From CAZHJG01 sp964533425 (lineage in GTDB: Bacteria; Patescibacteriota; Saccharimonadia; Saccharimonadales; UBA4665), in contig CAZHJG010000003.1 in NCBI GenBank assembly GCA_964533425.1, positions 1-46,056 of the forward strand: a stretch of 46,056 nucleotides of DNA, read 5' to 3'. The notes below the pieces were generated by a model that made no database searches, was not told the origin of the DNA, and saw only the letters and a program-made list of their open reading frames with translations. The position numbers and the translations under genes are program-made. Below are positions 1 through 9,201 of the stretch, in pieces. Position 1 is the first letter of the stretch. The number at the start of each line of letters is the position of its first letter.

Positions 1-17
1 GGCCTGGCCACAATCGC

Positions 18-37
18 ATCCCGACTGGCGTCGGGAT
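18..37. terminator. Perfect hairpin, likely terminator
   Basis: Two 8-base arms (ATCCCGAC and GTCGGGAT) flank a 4-base loop. On the + strand a short T-rich tail (TCTTTA) follows. It lies just past the 3' end of the leftward MFS gene and could also end a rightward gene outside the window. Confidence 0.5.
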
Positions 38-42
38 TCTTT

Positions 43-69
43 ACGAAGATCCAAGGACGAAGATCCAAG
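43..69. repeat. Short tandem direct repeat
   Basis: The 13-base unit ACGAAGATCCAAG occurs twice in a row, separated by one G, between the hairpin and the MFS stop codon. No function is evident. Confidence 0.6.
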
Positions 70-71
70 AT

Positions 72-1451
72 CTATTTCTTAGACCTGGCTAGCCGCGGGT
101 TTTCGATAATGGTGAAGGAAATCAAGCCGGCGGCTATGGCTAAGGCGGCGCAGAGGGCCATGGAAAAATGATAAAAGTTTTGATCGCCAAGCAGGCCTAA
201 AACGGCGATGACAATTAAGCCGGAGGCCCGCGAGACGGCATTATTAATGCCGGAGGCAATGCCTGAACTGGTTTCGTCCACCGAGGTCATTACGGTAGTC
301 GTCAGCGGTGCCACGGTCAGCACTAAGCCGGCGCTGAAGATTACAGCTCCCGGCAGGACGCCCAACCAGTAACTGACACCGGGATGCAAAAAGTAGAGCC
401 AGCCAATCCCTAGGCCGGCAATCATGGGGCCGGCGGTCATGAACAAACGCGGGCCGTACTGGCTCGACAGTTTCCCGACGCGCCCGGCAAAGAAAAACAT
501 GATAATGCTCACTGGTAGCAGGCTCAATCCAGCCTGCAGGCTGGAGTAACCCAGATGCGATTGTAAGTATATGGCCAAGGCAAAAGTAAAGCCGGCCAGC
601 GCGCCGTACATGGCGAAGGTCATCAGGTTGGAGCCGCTAAAATTACGCGATCGAAAAAGCGACAGCTTAACCATGGGGTCTTTGCTCCGGGATTCCTGCC
701 AGACGAAGAGCCCGCTCAGCACCAGGCCGGCAATCAGCGCAATAATGTCTTGGGTAGCCCAATGCTTCGTCGGGCCCTCTATCAGCCCATACGTTATGCC
801 AGCCAGGGCTAGGGCCGCCAGAACCGCCCCGTAGGCATCGACGTGACGCGGCTGGCTGTCTTTGCTGTCTTGAATCGACGGCAGCGCCAGCGCCAGGCAG
901 GCCGCAATCAAAGGTAGGTTGATCAGAAATATCCAGCGCCAGACGGCGATATCCAAAATGACGCCGCCGACCAGCGGGCCCAGCACAAAAAAGGCGCTGG
1001 TCCAGGCCGTCCAGCGGCCGATGGCTTGCCCACGCTCACTCCGGTCAAAGTTCGTGTTAATAATCGACAACGCGCCGGGCACCACCAGCGCCCCGAACGC
1101 GCCCTGAATGATGCGGGCCGCAATCAACGTCGTGGCTGTCGGTGCTATAGCGCACAGCAGTGAGGTAGCGCCAAACCCCAATAGCCCAAAGACGTACACC
1201 TTTTTGCGTCCCAGGATGTCACCCAAAGAGCCACCCAGCAGTATGAGGGCCGAAAGCGTCAACATGTAGCCATCGGTAATCCACTGCTGTGCGGAGAAGC
1301 CGACGTGTAGATTATGGGCGATTTTGGGGAGCGCCAGATTTACAATGGTGCCGTCCAAAAAGACTACTGCGCTACCCAAAATGGTCGCCACAAGCACCAC
1401 TAGTTTGCGCCGGTTCTCTCCCCTGTCCATGATGGACATTGTAGCAGACAC
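72..1451 (-). CDS. MFS transporter, DHA2 (EmrB/QacA-like) drug exporter family
   Basis: A 459-residue polytopic membrane protein, expected to be a proton-driven exporter of drugs or other small molecules at the cytoplasmic membrane. The first helix carries the family signature LDGTIVNLALP (about residues 32-42), and the cytoplasmic loop after helix 2 carries motif A, GGSLGDILGRKK (73-84). Length and the number of hydrophobic stretches fit the 14-helix DHA2 group. The substrate cannot be read from the sequence. The GTG start lies 7 nt after the sod stop codon, so the two genes probably form one transcript. No clear Shine-Dalgarno precedes the GTG, and ATG codons at residues 5 and 8 are alternative starts. 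Confidence 0.88.
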   Translation of the reverse strand: MSATMSIMDRGENRRKLVVLVATILGSAVVFLDGTIVNLALPKIAHNLHVGFSAQQWITDGYMLTLSALILLGGSLGDILGRKKVYVFGLLGFGATSLLCAIAPTATTLIAARIIQGAFGALVVPGALSIINTNFDRSERGQAIGRWTAWTSAFFVLGPLVGGVILDIAVWRWIFLINLPLIAACLALALPSIQDSKDSQPRHVDAYGAVLAALALAGITYGLIEGPTKHWATQDIIALIAGLVLSGLFVWQESRSKDPMVKLSLFRSRNFSGSNLMTFAMYGALAGFTFALAIYLQSHLGYSSLQAGLSLLPVSIIMFFFAGRVGKLSSQYGPRLFMTAGPMIAGLGIGWLYFLHPGVSYWLGVLPGAVIFSAGLVLTVAPLTTTVMTSVDETSSGIASGINNAVSRASGLIVIAVLGLLGDQNFYHFSMALCAALAIAAGLISFTIIENPRLARSKK

Positions 1452-1458
1452 CCGGCGA

Positions 1459-2058
1459 TTACTTGTTGTCGCTAAAGCGGCGCTCCACTTCAGGCCAATT
1501 CACGACGTGCCACCAAGCGGCAATGTAGTCCGGTCGCCGGTTGAAATAGTCGAGATAGTAGGCGTGTTCCCAAACGTCGAGGCCCATCAGCGGGTCGGGA
1601 TCATTGCTGTTGAGCGGCGAGTCCTGATTTGGTGTCGTGACAATGCTGAGGTCTGGTTGCAGCCATGCCCAGCCGCTGCCGAAAATGCCGGCGGCCGCCT
1701 GGCTGAATTCGTCCATAAAACCCTGAAAGCTGCCATATTTAGCCTTGAGCTCATCACCAAGTTTGCCGCTCGGCTCGTTGCCGCCGTTCGGTGCCATGAC
1801 CTGCCAGAACAGACTGTGGTTGTAGTGGCCGCCGCCGTTGTTGCGGACGACAGTTCTGACGCTTTCGGGGACGGCATCGAGATCACGAAGCAGTTCCTCG
1901 AGCGATTTGTCTTTTAGCTCCGGCGCCTGCTCAAGCGCTCCATTTAACTTGTCGACATAGGTCTGATGGTGCTTGCTATGATGCAGCTCCATGATGGCTT
2001 TGCTAATGTATTTGCCAAAGGCGTCGTAGCCATATTCAAGATCAGGTAATGTGTACAT
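1459..2058 (-). CDS. sodA: Superoxide dismutase, Fe/Mn family
   Basis: A 199-residue cytosolic enzyme that dismutates superoxide to peroxide and oxygen. The metal ligands are visible: a His in LHHSKHH (about residue 26), a His in HYNHSLFW, and Asp and His in DVWEHAYY. The C-terminal YIAAWWHVVNW segment is also typical. Length matches the family, and Fe versus Mn use is not decided here. AAGGAGGG lies 9 nt before the ATG. Upstream on this strand is a TATACT -10 element (2088-2093). The MFS exporter follows after 7 nt, so an oxidative-stress and export operon is plausible. Confidence 0.95.
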   Translation of the reverse strand: MYTLPDLEYGYDAFGKYISKAIMELHHSKHHQTYVDKLNGALEQAPELKDKSLEELLRDLDAVPESVRTVVRNNGGGHYNHSLFWQVMAPNGGNEPSGKLGDELKAKYGSFQGFMDEFSQAAAGIFGSGWAWLQPDLSIVTTPNQDSPLNSNDPDPLMGLDVWEHAYYLDYFNRRPDYIAAWWHVVNWPEVERRFSDNK

Positions 2059-2242
2059 GCGCGGTAGCCCTCCTTATATTTATTCAAAGTATAGGTGATC
2101 TCGCACAAAATTTCGTATTAAAAAAGTTACTCGAGGTTGCTCTACCGGCCGGCAAAAGGGTGTATTATATAAGAACACATACGTGCCACTTGGCTTACCG
2201 GGCTGGTGTATACTGTAATAATTCTTAAGCTAGAACGAGGGT
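2059..2242. promoter_or_regulatory. Divergent promoter region sod / purP
   Basis: This interval separates two divergent genes. For sod a TATACT hexamer (minus strand, 2088-2093) lies upstream of the AAGGAGGG ribosome site. For purP a TATACT (2209-2214) and an AT-rich TATTATATAAG (2163-2173) are -10 candidates, without a convincing -35. Exact promoters are uncertain. Confidence 0.45.
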
Positions 2243-3274
2243 ATGGCCGCGAACTCATCCAAACCTTTTAAAATTTGTACCTTAGGCAGCCACACCGCGC
2301 TGCAGGTTTTAAAGGGCGCGAAAGATGAAGGCTTCACCTCCCTAGCTATTTGCGAGGAAGGTCGCGTTCGGCCATACGAATCCTTCAACGTCGCCGACGA
2401 GATCATCACCGTCAAAAGCTTCTCGGAACTGCCCGACCTTGACGCCCGGTTGGTGGCAGAAAATGCCATTCTCATCCCGCACGGCTCAATACTAAATGCC
2501 ATCGATTTGAAAACCATTGCTAATCTCAAGACCAAGTACTTCGGCAATAAGCACATTTTGCCCTGGGAAGTTGACCGCACCAAACAACGGCAGTGGTTGG
2601 CCAAGGCTGGTTTGACGTTGCCCAAGATCTATAAATCCGGCCAGGATATCGACGGCCCAACAATTATCAAGTTCTTTGGCGCTGGTGGCGGCAAGGGCTA
2701 CTTTCTGGCCCATAACCCTGAAGAATTTGAGCGCAAGATCAAAGATCACCCGTCCAAACGGTACGTTATCCAGGAATATATCGTCGGCGCTCCAATTTAC
2801 ATCCACTACTTCTATTCACCGCTAACCAAAGAGTTGGAAGTCATGGGCTTCGACAAGCGCTACGAAAGTAATGTTGACTCGATTGGTCGCATTGCTGCCA
2901 AAGACCAGATGGACCTGATGATCGAGAGCTCGTACAACATTACGGGCAATATGCCGCTGGTGGTGCGTGAATCGCTACTGCCGGAGATTTTCGAGATGGG
3001 CGAACGCGTCGTTGAAGCCTCCAAGAAGGTTGATCCGCACGGCTTGTTCGGACCATTCTGTCTGGAAACCGTCATCACGCCGGAACTGGAATTTTTCGTT
3101 TTTGAAATTTCGGCGCGTATTGTGGCCGGCACCAATCCGTACACTAACGGCTCGCCCTACACCGACCTGCGCTACAACGAGCCGATGAGCAGCGGCCGGC
3201 GCGTGGCCCGGGAAATCAAGCTGGCTATCGAGTCGGGTCAGCTAGATAAGGTGTTGGTCAATGGTGTCGCCTGA
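2243..3274 (+). CDS. purP: PurP: formate-dependent AICAR formyl ligase (FAICAR synthetase), archaeal type
   Basis: A 343-residue ATP-grasp enzyme. The family converts AICAR, formate and ATP to FAICAR, replacing the folate-dependent PurH transformylase. Visible landmarks are an N-terminal GSHTALQVLKGAKDEGF segment, a glycine-rich ATP-grasp loop FFGAGGGKGYF (about residue 150) and GPFCLETVI. The C-terminal block has FEISARIVAGTN, GSPY and EPMSSGRRVAREI. These match archaeal PurP closely in order and length. It starts a rightward pair with a second purP-like gene 39 nt downstream and sits within a purine gene neighbourhood. PurP is known mainly from archaea, so a bacterial copy is unusual. No IMP cyclohydrolase (PurO, or PurH N-domain) is recognised in the window. 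Confidence 0.9.
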   Translation: MAANSSKPFKICTLGSHTALQVLKGAKDEGFTSLAICEEGRVRPYESFNVADEIITVKSFSELPDLDARLVAENAILIPHGSILNAIDLKTIANLKTKYFGNKHILPWEVDRTKQRQWLAKAGLTLPKIYKSGQDIDGPTIIKFFGAGGGKGYFLAHNPEEFERKIKDHPSKRYVIQEYIVGAPIYIHYFYSPLTKELEVMGFDKRYESNVDSIGRIAAKDQMDLMIESSYNITGNMPLVVRESLLPEIFEMGERVVEASKKVDPHGLFGPFCLETVITPELEFFVFEISARIVAGTNPYTNGSPYTDLRYNEPMSSGRRVAREIKLAIESGQLDKVLVNGVA

Positions 3275-3313
3275 GCGGTGTACGATATACGGTAGAGGGT
3301 ATACGGTTGGCGC

Positions 3314-4453
3314 GTGGGTGGTGACGTGATTGGCGCGGACACTATTGCGGAAATAGTAAGGTCGTACGACTTGAGTAAGTTGCGCGTCGCCAGCCTCGGC
3401 GGTCACAGCGCACTCGATGTCTGCCGTGGCGCTAAGGCTGAAGGCTTCGAGACGGTTGTCGTGGCACAGAAAGGCCGCGAAAAAACGTACCAGCAGTATT
3501 ACAAGACGCGTGGCGATAAGGGTTGCGTAGACCATGTTATCGTCGTTGATCATTTTAAGGATATTGCCAAGCCCGCAATCCAGGAGCAGCTGCGGGCGCT
3601 CAATGTGGTATTCGTGCACAGTCGGTATTTCTGGGTCTACTGCGACTTCAACGAGATTGAAAACGACTTCAAGGTGCCCATCTTCGGCACCCGCCAGTTG
3701 GTGCGTAAAGAAGAGCGCGACGAGGCTAAAAATCAGTACTTCTTGCTCGAACAAGCTGGCATTCCCATCCCGCAACAGTTCAAAAAACCGGAAGATATTG
3801 ACCGCCTGGTGATCGTCAAAACTGCTGAAGCGTCGCGTGGTTATGAGCGGGCTTTCTTCTTGGTCAGTAGCTTCGAGGAATACAAGTTGCGCTCCGCGGA
3901 ACTACTTAAAGCCGAAACTTTCACCCAGCACTCATTGGCCTCGGCGGTCATCGAAGAGTTCGTGCTGGGCCCGCAATTGAACCTCAACTATTTCTATTCC
4001 CCGCTCTCCTGCGAGTTGGAATTGCTTGGCACCGACACCCGCCGCCAAACCAATCTCGATGGCTTACTCCGTCTGACTGCCCCGGAACAGCTCGAGGTTT
4101 TAAAACACGTCGAACCTAAGTACATCGAAAACGGTCACCAGAGCGTGACAATCAAAGAATCGTTGCTGGAGCAGGCCTATGACGTCGGCGAGAAGTTTGT
4201 GAAGTCGACCCAAAAACACTACCAGCCCGGCATCATCGGCCCCTTCGCATTGCAGGGCGCCGTCACCGCCGGACCACCCAAAGAAGAGCTCAAGGTCTTC
4301 GACGTCAGCATGCGCATCCCCGGCAGTCCGGGCACCATGTTCACCCCCTACACCGGCTACCTCTACGGCGAAAACATGAGCGTCGGCCGCCGTATTGCCA
4401 AAGAGATAAAAGCGGCAGCCGCTGAGAATAAGCTAAGCTTTCTATTGACCTAG
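3314..4453 (+). CDS. PurP paralogue (PurP2-like ATP-grasp ligase)
   Basis: A 379-residue homologue of the preceding gene, sharing GGHSALDVCRGAKAEGF near the N-terminus, LNYFYSPL, IIGPFALQGAV and a C-terminal MSVGRRIAKEIKAA block. It differs at key places. The glycine-rich loop is replaced by AEASRGYERAFFL, and the ISARIVAGTN segment by VSMRIPGSPGTMF. So it may bind a different ligand, act as a partner subunit, or fill a missing step such as IMP formation; only paralogy is visible. The GTG start follows GAGGG at a long spacing, and a second GTG 12 nt later is possible. The stop codon overlaps the convergent purM stop by 4 nt (CTAG). Confidence 0.85.
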   Translation: MGGDVIGADTIAEIVRSYDLSKLRVASLGGHSALDVCRGAKAEGFETVVVAQKGREKTYQQYYKTRGDKGCVDHVIVVDHFKDIAKPAIQEQLRALNVVFVHSRYFWVYCDFNEIENDFKVPIFGTRQLVRKEERDEAKNQYFLLEQAGIPIPQQFKKPEDIDRLVIVKTAEASRGYERAFFLVSSFEEYKLRSAELLKAETFTQHSLASAVIEEFVLGPQLNLNYFYSPLSCELELLGTDTRRQTNLDGLLRLTAPEQLEVLKHVEPKYIENGHQSVTIKESLLEQAYDVGEKFVKSTQKHYQPGIIGPFALQGAVTAGPPKEELKVFDVSMRIPGSPGTMFTPYTGYLYGENMSVGRRIAKEIKAAAAENKLSFLLT

Positions 4454-5574
4454 AAGGATAGCCACTCTTCAGATTGCTGGACGCCACAATTCTTAATGCG
4501 TAGCCCTGGCTCCTCGGTGACTACCCCGATCGTTCGCGCAGACATCCACCAGTCGGTTGCAGTTTGTGCAACCTTCTCTGGTTCGGGAGTAGCGATGACC
4601 ATCCCGGCGCCCATATGCCACTTACCGTAAGCTGCTCGGTCAGATAGTCCGCGCAAGGCTTGAACGTGCTTCATGATGTCTGGCGGCTCAATGGGGTTGT
4701 CGATGAGAGCTCCATAGCCCGTGGGCTGTAACATGCGCCCGAGCTTACTGGGTTGGCCGCCACCAGTGATGTGAGCTATTCCTGTAATCTTTGCAGCTGG
4801 TTCGCGAGTAATATCGTAACCACCGGTAAGCTCATTGACCATACGCGTGAAAATAGTTGAAGGTACCTTAACCAGATGGCCAAGCGCCAAAGTTCCCAAT
4901 TCCGGGATGAGCTCATTATGCCAATTAGGCCCATAGTGCTCGAGCATGGCTTTGCGCACGTCGGTAATCCCATTGGAGCGAAAGCCGTATTCGCGGATGC
5001 CCACAAGCGAATCTCCTGGCTTAATTTGATGTCCGGTGAGCACGCGATCTTTGTGAGCATACCAAAGTACTGTGGCGCTCCAGTTGTAATTGAATGGACC
5101 ATAGCCCTTCACGCGCTGACCTAGCTCGGCTGTTTCACCGTTAAGAATAACTACCCCCGCACTGGCCGCCGCTTCAATATAGCCTCTAGCCATTTCCGTG
5201 ACAGCTTGTTCGGTCATTTCATCGTCTTCCAAGAGTTGATTGACATCAAGAACGGTGTTAATGGCTATCGGTTCAGCCCCTCTAACACCTACATCGTCAC
5301 AGGTCATAGCGAACAGGTCGTATGGGGCTGTCGAATGATCCGCAACGCGTTCTGCAATCTCTACCTTTGTCCCTATTCCGTCTGATCCCATGCCTTCATA
5401 GCAGTCAACGGGTTTGTAATCTGGACGAATAGCCCGCCAGCCAGAAAACGAAGGGTGCATTTCAACGACGGCGCCAGGTCTGTTTGCCCAGCTTTGCTTA
5501 GCTGCTTTATACAGCATGCGTGAAACATCATCACCAAACTCAATATTGACGTCGTAGATTGGGCGTTCGGACAC
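4450..5574 (-). CDS. purM: Phosphoribosylformylglycinamidine cyclo-ligase (AIR synthetase)
   Basis: About 374 residues. It closes FGAM to AIR with ATP, step five of purine synthesis. Typical AIR synthetase features are GSDGIGTKVEIA, a DDVGVRGAEPIAINTVLD block near residues 90-110, LNGETAELG, FRSNGITDVRKAM and HITGGGQPSKLGR. I chose the GTG at 5574 because GAGGGGG lies 7 nt upstream. It starts one base after the purQ stop codon; a longer frame from 5610 would overlap purQ. It is the last gene of a tightly coupled purL-purQ-purM unit, and its stop overlaps the convergent purP paralogue by 4 nt. Confidence 0.93.
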   Translation of the reverse strand: MSERPIYDVNIEFGDDVSRMLYKAAKQSWANRPGAVVEMHPSFSGWRAIRPDYKPVDCYEGMGSDGIGTKVEIAERVADHSTAPYDLFAMTCDDVGVRGAEPIAINTVLDVNQLLEDDEMTEQAVTEMARGYIEAAASAGVVILNGETAELGQRVKGYGPFNYNWSATVLWYAHKDRVLTGHQIKPGDSLVGIREYGFRSNGITDVRKAMLEHYGPNWHNELIPELGTLALGHLVKVPSTIFTRMVNELTGGYDITREPAAKITGIAHITGGGQPSKLGRMLQPTGYGALIDNPIEPPDIMKHVQALRGLSDRAAYGKWHMGAGMVIATPEPEKVAQTATDWWMSARTIGVVTEEPGLRIKNCGVQQSEEWLSF

Positions 5575-5575
5575 G

Positions 5576-6358
5576 CTACATCCCCCTCGCATAGTTAACG
5601 ATATTTTCAAAAATCACTTTGCCGGCGGCTTTGGCGGCCGGGGTGCGCTGCCGGTCAGGGTGGAAGGCTTCGATGGAACGTTCGGGGTGCGGCATCATGC
5701 CCAGAATCAGGCCGCTTCTGTCGGTAATGCCGGCAATATTGCACATTGAACCGTTCGGGTTGGCTGGGTAGTCGACCGAGTTTATCGAGTCCCGGTCGAC
5801 ATAGCTGAAGACAATTTGACCGAAGTAGTATAGGTCATTAATCGCCTTCACCGGTCCTAACACCCGGCCCTCGCCATGAGCAACCTGCATGGGTACGGGC
5901 TGCTCTTCGAAGTCTTTGGGCTGAACGAACTGGCAAATATTGCTTTCGGGCTTCAGATCAATCCAGCGGCATTCAAAATGGCCGGTATCGTTTTGTGCCA
6001 AGGTGATCTTTTGCCGTCCCAGCTCAGTATCGGGCAGCAAGCCGGCCCGTACCAGTACCTGGAAACCGTTGCAGACGCCAATGACCGGTTTGCCGTCAGC
6101 AACAAACCCCTGAACCTGATCGGAGAGATGCGAGTCAAGTTCGTTCGCCAAGACTTTGCCGGAGGCAATATCGTCACCGTAAGAAAAGCCACCAGCCAGA
6201 GCCAGAATCTGATAGTCACCAAGCCGTCGCTTGCCGTGCTGCAGTTCGTTGACATGTACGAGTTCGGGCATGGCTCCGGCCACGGAAAAGGCATGCATCA
6301 TTTCGGTGTCGCAGTTGACGCCGTCGGTTTTAATCACACAGGCTTCAGGGCTTCTCAT
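5576..6358 (-). CDS. purQ: FGAM synthase glutaminase subunit
   Basis: A 260-residue class I glutamine amidotransferase that releases ammonia from glutamine for PurL. The nucleophile C96 lies in GVCNGFQVL, and H224 and E226 lie in MPHPER. GGFSYGDDIASGK is the usual PurQ oxyanion-region block. I chose the ATG at 6358 because it overlaps the purL stop as ATGA and has GGGAGGT 10 nt upstream; the open frame extends further into purL without support. At 260 aa it is longer than the roughly 225-aa PurQ of Bacillus and nearer the glutaminase domain of large PurL enzymes. Confidence 0.93.
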   Translation of the reverse strand: MRSPEACVIKTDGVNCDTEMMHAFSVAGAMPELVHVNELQHGKRRLGDYQILALAGGFSYGDDIASGKVLANELDSHLSDQVQGFVADGKPVIGVCNGFQVLVRAGLLPDTELGRQKITLAQNDTGHFECRWIDLKPESNICQFVQPKDFEEQPVPMQVAHGEGRVLGPVKAINDLYYFGQIVFSYVDRDSINSVDYPANPNGSMCNIAGITDRSGLILGMMPHPERSIEAFHPDRQRTPAAKAAGKVIFENIVNYARGM

Positions 6359-9201
6359 GAATGAAAGACCTCCCGCATGGGCGCCTGCCAAGCTTTTTTG
6401 AGCTCCTTGATGGGCGCCTGGAATAGCCACTCGCTGCCCTGTTGACGGTAAGTCTTGGCTTCCAGGTCCTGACTGTTGGTGGTACGCCCGATGTGCTGCC
6501 ATGGCAGGTCGCCAAACAGGTCAAAGGCGTTGACTTGGTTATCGAGCTCTACCACAAAACAGCCAGCGGTTTCGCTGAATAAAAAGGCTTCCTCATAACC
6601 ATCGTTGCGAACATAGAGTCGGGCGCCACAGTTGCCGCCGATGCACATTTCGGTCACGGCTGCTGCCAGGCCGCCCTCGCTGACATCGTGGCAAGCCAGT
6701 ATCTCACCGTCGGCAATAGCTTCGTGGACTTTTCGTAAAACGGCCGGCAGGTTTTCGGTGTCGACTTCCGGCACTTCGGCGCTCTGTCCGCCGGCAATGT
6801 CGTAATACGTGCTGCCGCCCATGTGCCTGCTCGGTGTGCCGACCAGGAAGAGCTCCGATTTACCCGGTTTTTTGATGTCAGCTGTCACCGTTCGTTCCAC
6901 ATCAGGAATGCGGCCGAAAACCGACGCGCAATACACAGGCGGTATTTTAATAACTTCACCATTGCCGCGATAGGTTGACGACAGGCTGTCCTTGCCGGAA
7001 ATAACCGGCACGCCCGTCAGATGCATCATGTCGACCGCGGCGTCGGTCATCATATCGAGGGCGCCCATGGTGTCCTCGTCCGGGTAGGCGGCAATGTAGT
7101 TACCGACGAGCGCTGCTTCCTGGTGGTTGCCACCGACGGCCACGTAGTTGGACAGCGCTTCGGCAATGGCCCAGACCGTTCCCCTGTAGGGATGGAGCCG
7201 GTTGAGAATGGGATTCATGCCGTGCGATTGCACGACGCCCCACGGCCGGTCGAGCAGCGGCTTGATAACGACGGCGTCATTGGGCCCTTCCTGAGTTGGT
7301 CCGCCGAACGGTGGCACAATATTGCCACCCTGCACGCCGTGATCGTACTGTCTAACGATCGGCTCCTTGGAGCAAACGTTGCCATGCGCCACGACGGCTT
7401 TCAGGCGGTCGATCCATTCCTGTTCTGTTTCCGGGCTGGTGGGGGTAATTTCCTCGATTTCCGGTTTTTCCCAGCGCGCCTCCATAACCCGCTGCGGCAG
7501 GCCACTTTTCAGGAATTCATAATCCAGCTCGGCAACATTCTGCTCACCATAGTTCACCGTCAGCGTGTGGCTGCCGTCGAATTCGCCGAGTATCGTCGCT
7601 TCGGTGTTATATTTGGCGCAAATATCCATAAAAGTTTCGATATTTGCCGGGTCAATGGCCACGACCATCCGCTCCTGTGATTCGCTCAGCCAGATCTCCC
7701 ATGGTGCCAGCCCCGGATACTTCAGCGGCGCCTTGCTGATGTCCACGGTGACGCCAATATCCTCGCCCATTTCGCCGATGGCTGACGAAAAACCGGCCGC
7801 CCCGCAGTCGGTAATAGCCTGAATGCAGTCCGTGTCGCGCGCCTCCAGGATCGCGTCGAACATCCGCTTTTCCTCGATGGGGTTACCAATCTGGACGGCG
7901 CTGGAGTTAACGCTGGCGGTACGGTCAGTTGACTCACCTGAAGAAAAGGTGGCGCCATGAATGCCGTCACGCCCGGTCCGGCCGCCGATGATAACTACTA
8001 GATCGCCCAGCTCGGGCTGGCCTTTCTGAGCCTGGGCTTCTGGCAAGATTCCATATGCTCCGCCTATGACGGACGGATTAGCCCGGAAATCTTCATGAAA
8101 ATGCAGTGAACCGTTGGCATTCGGTATGCCCATGGGGTTGCCATAATCACGCACGCCAGCGACCACCTTGCGTAGAGTGTAGTCTGGCCGGAGAGTACCG
8201 GGCGGCAATTTAGCATCGAGCAGATTAGGATCTGCCAGGCAAAACATGTTGGTAGTAAGAAGGTTTTTCGCGCCTTGGCCAGTTCCCATAACATCTCGAA
8301 GAACACCCCCTGTGCACGTGTTAGCACCGCCGAAAGGCTCCACGCTCGATGGTTTATTGTGGGTCTCCACCTTGGCGCACAGAGCGTGCCCGTCGTAAGC
8401 TCGGATGACCCCCGAGTTGTCGTCGAATGCCGAAACCACCAAGTCTCCAAAGTGCTCACGAGCGGCATTTTTAATTCGCTTAAATAGTGGCTCCTTTTCC
8501 TGTCCGTCTACCATAACCCTGGCGTTAAACGTCGTATGTCTGCAGTGATCGCTATTCCAGGCGGCAATGATCTCTAGCTCGGCGTCAGTCAGATCCCGGC
8601 CAAGTTCTCTCGAATAGCTTTGAATGAACCGCATATCGTCGTCATCTAAAAACAGCTTGTCACGTGAGAGCTCTTGCAACACTTTTAATGAAGCGCCCCG
8701 TATCGGTAGGGTGGTGATGGGTCCGGCGGTGTCTTGAATCAACAACGACTGAGGCTTTTCGGCTACCACGTGCTCGACTATCTCGTTGACGAGCAATCGT
8801 CCTACCACAGCCTGAACTTGCTCCGGCCGTACTCGGCCGAAAAACGCATATTCCCGCGAAGAATCAGCCGCAGCCGGCCGAATGCCGAGGTCGTTAGCTG
8901 CTTTTATAATCGACCCAGCTTCCGGGTTCATGACCCCTGGCTTATACGCCACTTCGACAACATGAGGTGTATCAAACGAGGGCGGCTGGTTCACCGTAGC
9001 TTGCTCGTGGACCGGATCCGTTAGCACTTCCTTAGCCACTCTATCTGCTTCGTCGTCAGTAACGTCTTCCAGCCGATACACCTTGGTCGTTTTTACTTGC
9101 TCTATCCCGCTGAAACCAAGTGTCCGTTGAATCTCAGCCTGAACGTCCTCGGCCACGGGGTCCGCGCCTAATGAGGTAACACGTATTTCATGGATACTCA
9201 T
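6355..9201 (-). CDS. purL: FGAM synthase, synthetase subunit with fused PurS-like N-terminus
   Basis: 948 residues. It makes FGAM from FGAR, ATP and ammonia supplied by PurQ. The N-terminal 150 or so residues resemble the PurS-like module of large PurL enzymes, which explains the absence of a separate purS. Then follow AAWNSDHCRHTTF with the conserved His, VETHNKPSSVEPFGG, a GNPMGIPNANG segment and the second half-domain (DRPWGVVQSHGMNP, SGKDSLSS, HDVSEGGLAAA). It lacks a C-terminal glutaminase domain, which is the separate downstream purQ. The start ATG overlaps the stop of a possible 9-residue leader ORF. A promoter lies at 9258-9286. Confidence 0.95.
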   Translation of the reverse strand: MSIHEIRVTSLGADPVAEDVQAEIQRTLGFSGIEQVKTTKVYRLEDVTDDEADRVAKEVLTDPVHEQATVNQPPSFDTPHVVEVAYKPGVMNPEAGSIIKAANDLGIRPAAADSSREYAFFGRVRPEQVQAVVGRLLVNEIVEHVVAEKPQSLLIQDTAGPITTLPIRGASLKVLQELSRDKLFLDDDDMRFIQSYSRELGRDLTDAELEIIAAWNSDHCRHTTFNARVMVDGQEKEPLFKRIKNAAREHFGDLVVSAFDDNSGVIRAYDGHALCAKVETHNKPSSVEPFGGANTCTGGVLRDVMGTGQGAKNLLTTNMFCLADPNLLDAKLPPGTLRPDYTLRKVVAGVRDYGNPMGIPNANGSLHFHEDFRANPSVIGGAYGILPEAQAQKGQPELGDLVVIIGGRTGRDGIHGATFSSGESTDRTASVNSSAVQIGNPIEEKRMFDAILEARDTDCIQAITDCGAAGFSSAIGEMGEDIGVTVDISKAPLKYPGLAPWEIWLSESQERMVVAIDPANIETFMDICAKYNTEATILGEFDGSHTLTVNYGEQNVAELDYEFLKSGLPQRVMEARWEKPEIEEITPTSPETEQEWIDRLKAVVAHGNVCSKEPIVRQYDHGVQGGNIVPPFGGPTQEGPNDAVVIKPLLDRPWGVVQSHGMNPILNRLHPYRGTVWAIAEALSNYVAVGGNHQEAALVGNYIAAYPDEDTMGALDMMTDAAVDMMHLTGVPVISGKDSLSSTYRGNGEVIKIPPVYCASVFGRIPDVERTVTADIKKPGKSELFLVGTPSRHMGGSTYYDIAGGQSAEVPEVDTENLPAVLRKVHEAIADGEILACHDVSEGGLAAAVTEMCIGGNCGARLYVRNDGYEEAFLFSETAGCFVVELDNQVNAFDLFGDLPWQHIGRTTNSQDLEAKTYRQQGSEWLFQAPIKELKKAWQAPMREVFHS

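Noticed and set aside
3275..3313. TATACGGT repeated twice between the purP genes
   Set aside because: Only 8 bases each and could be chance. No operator-like symmetry.
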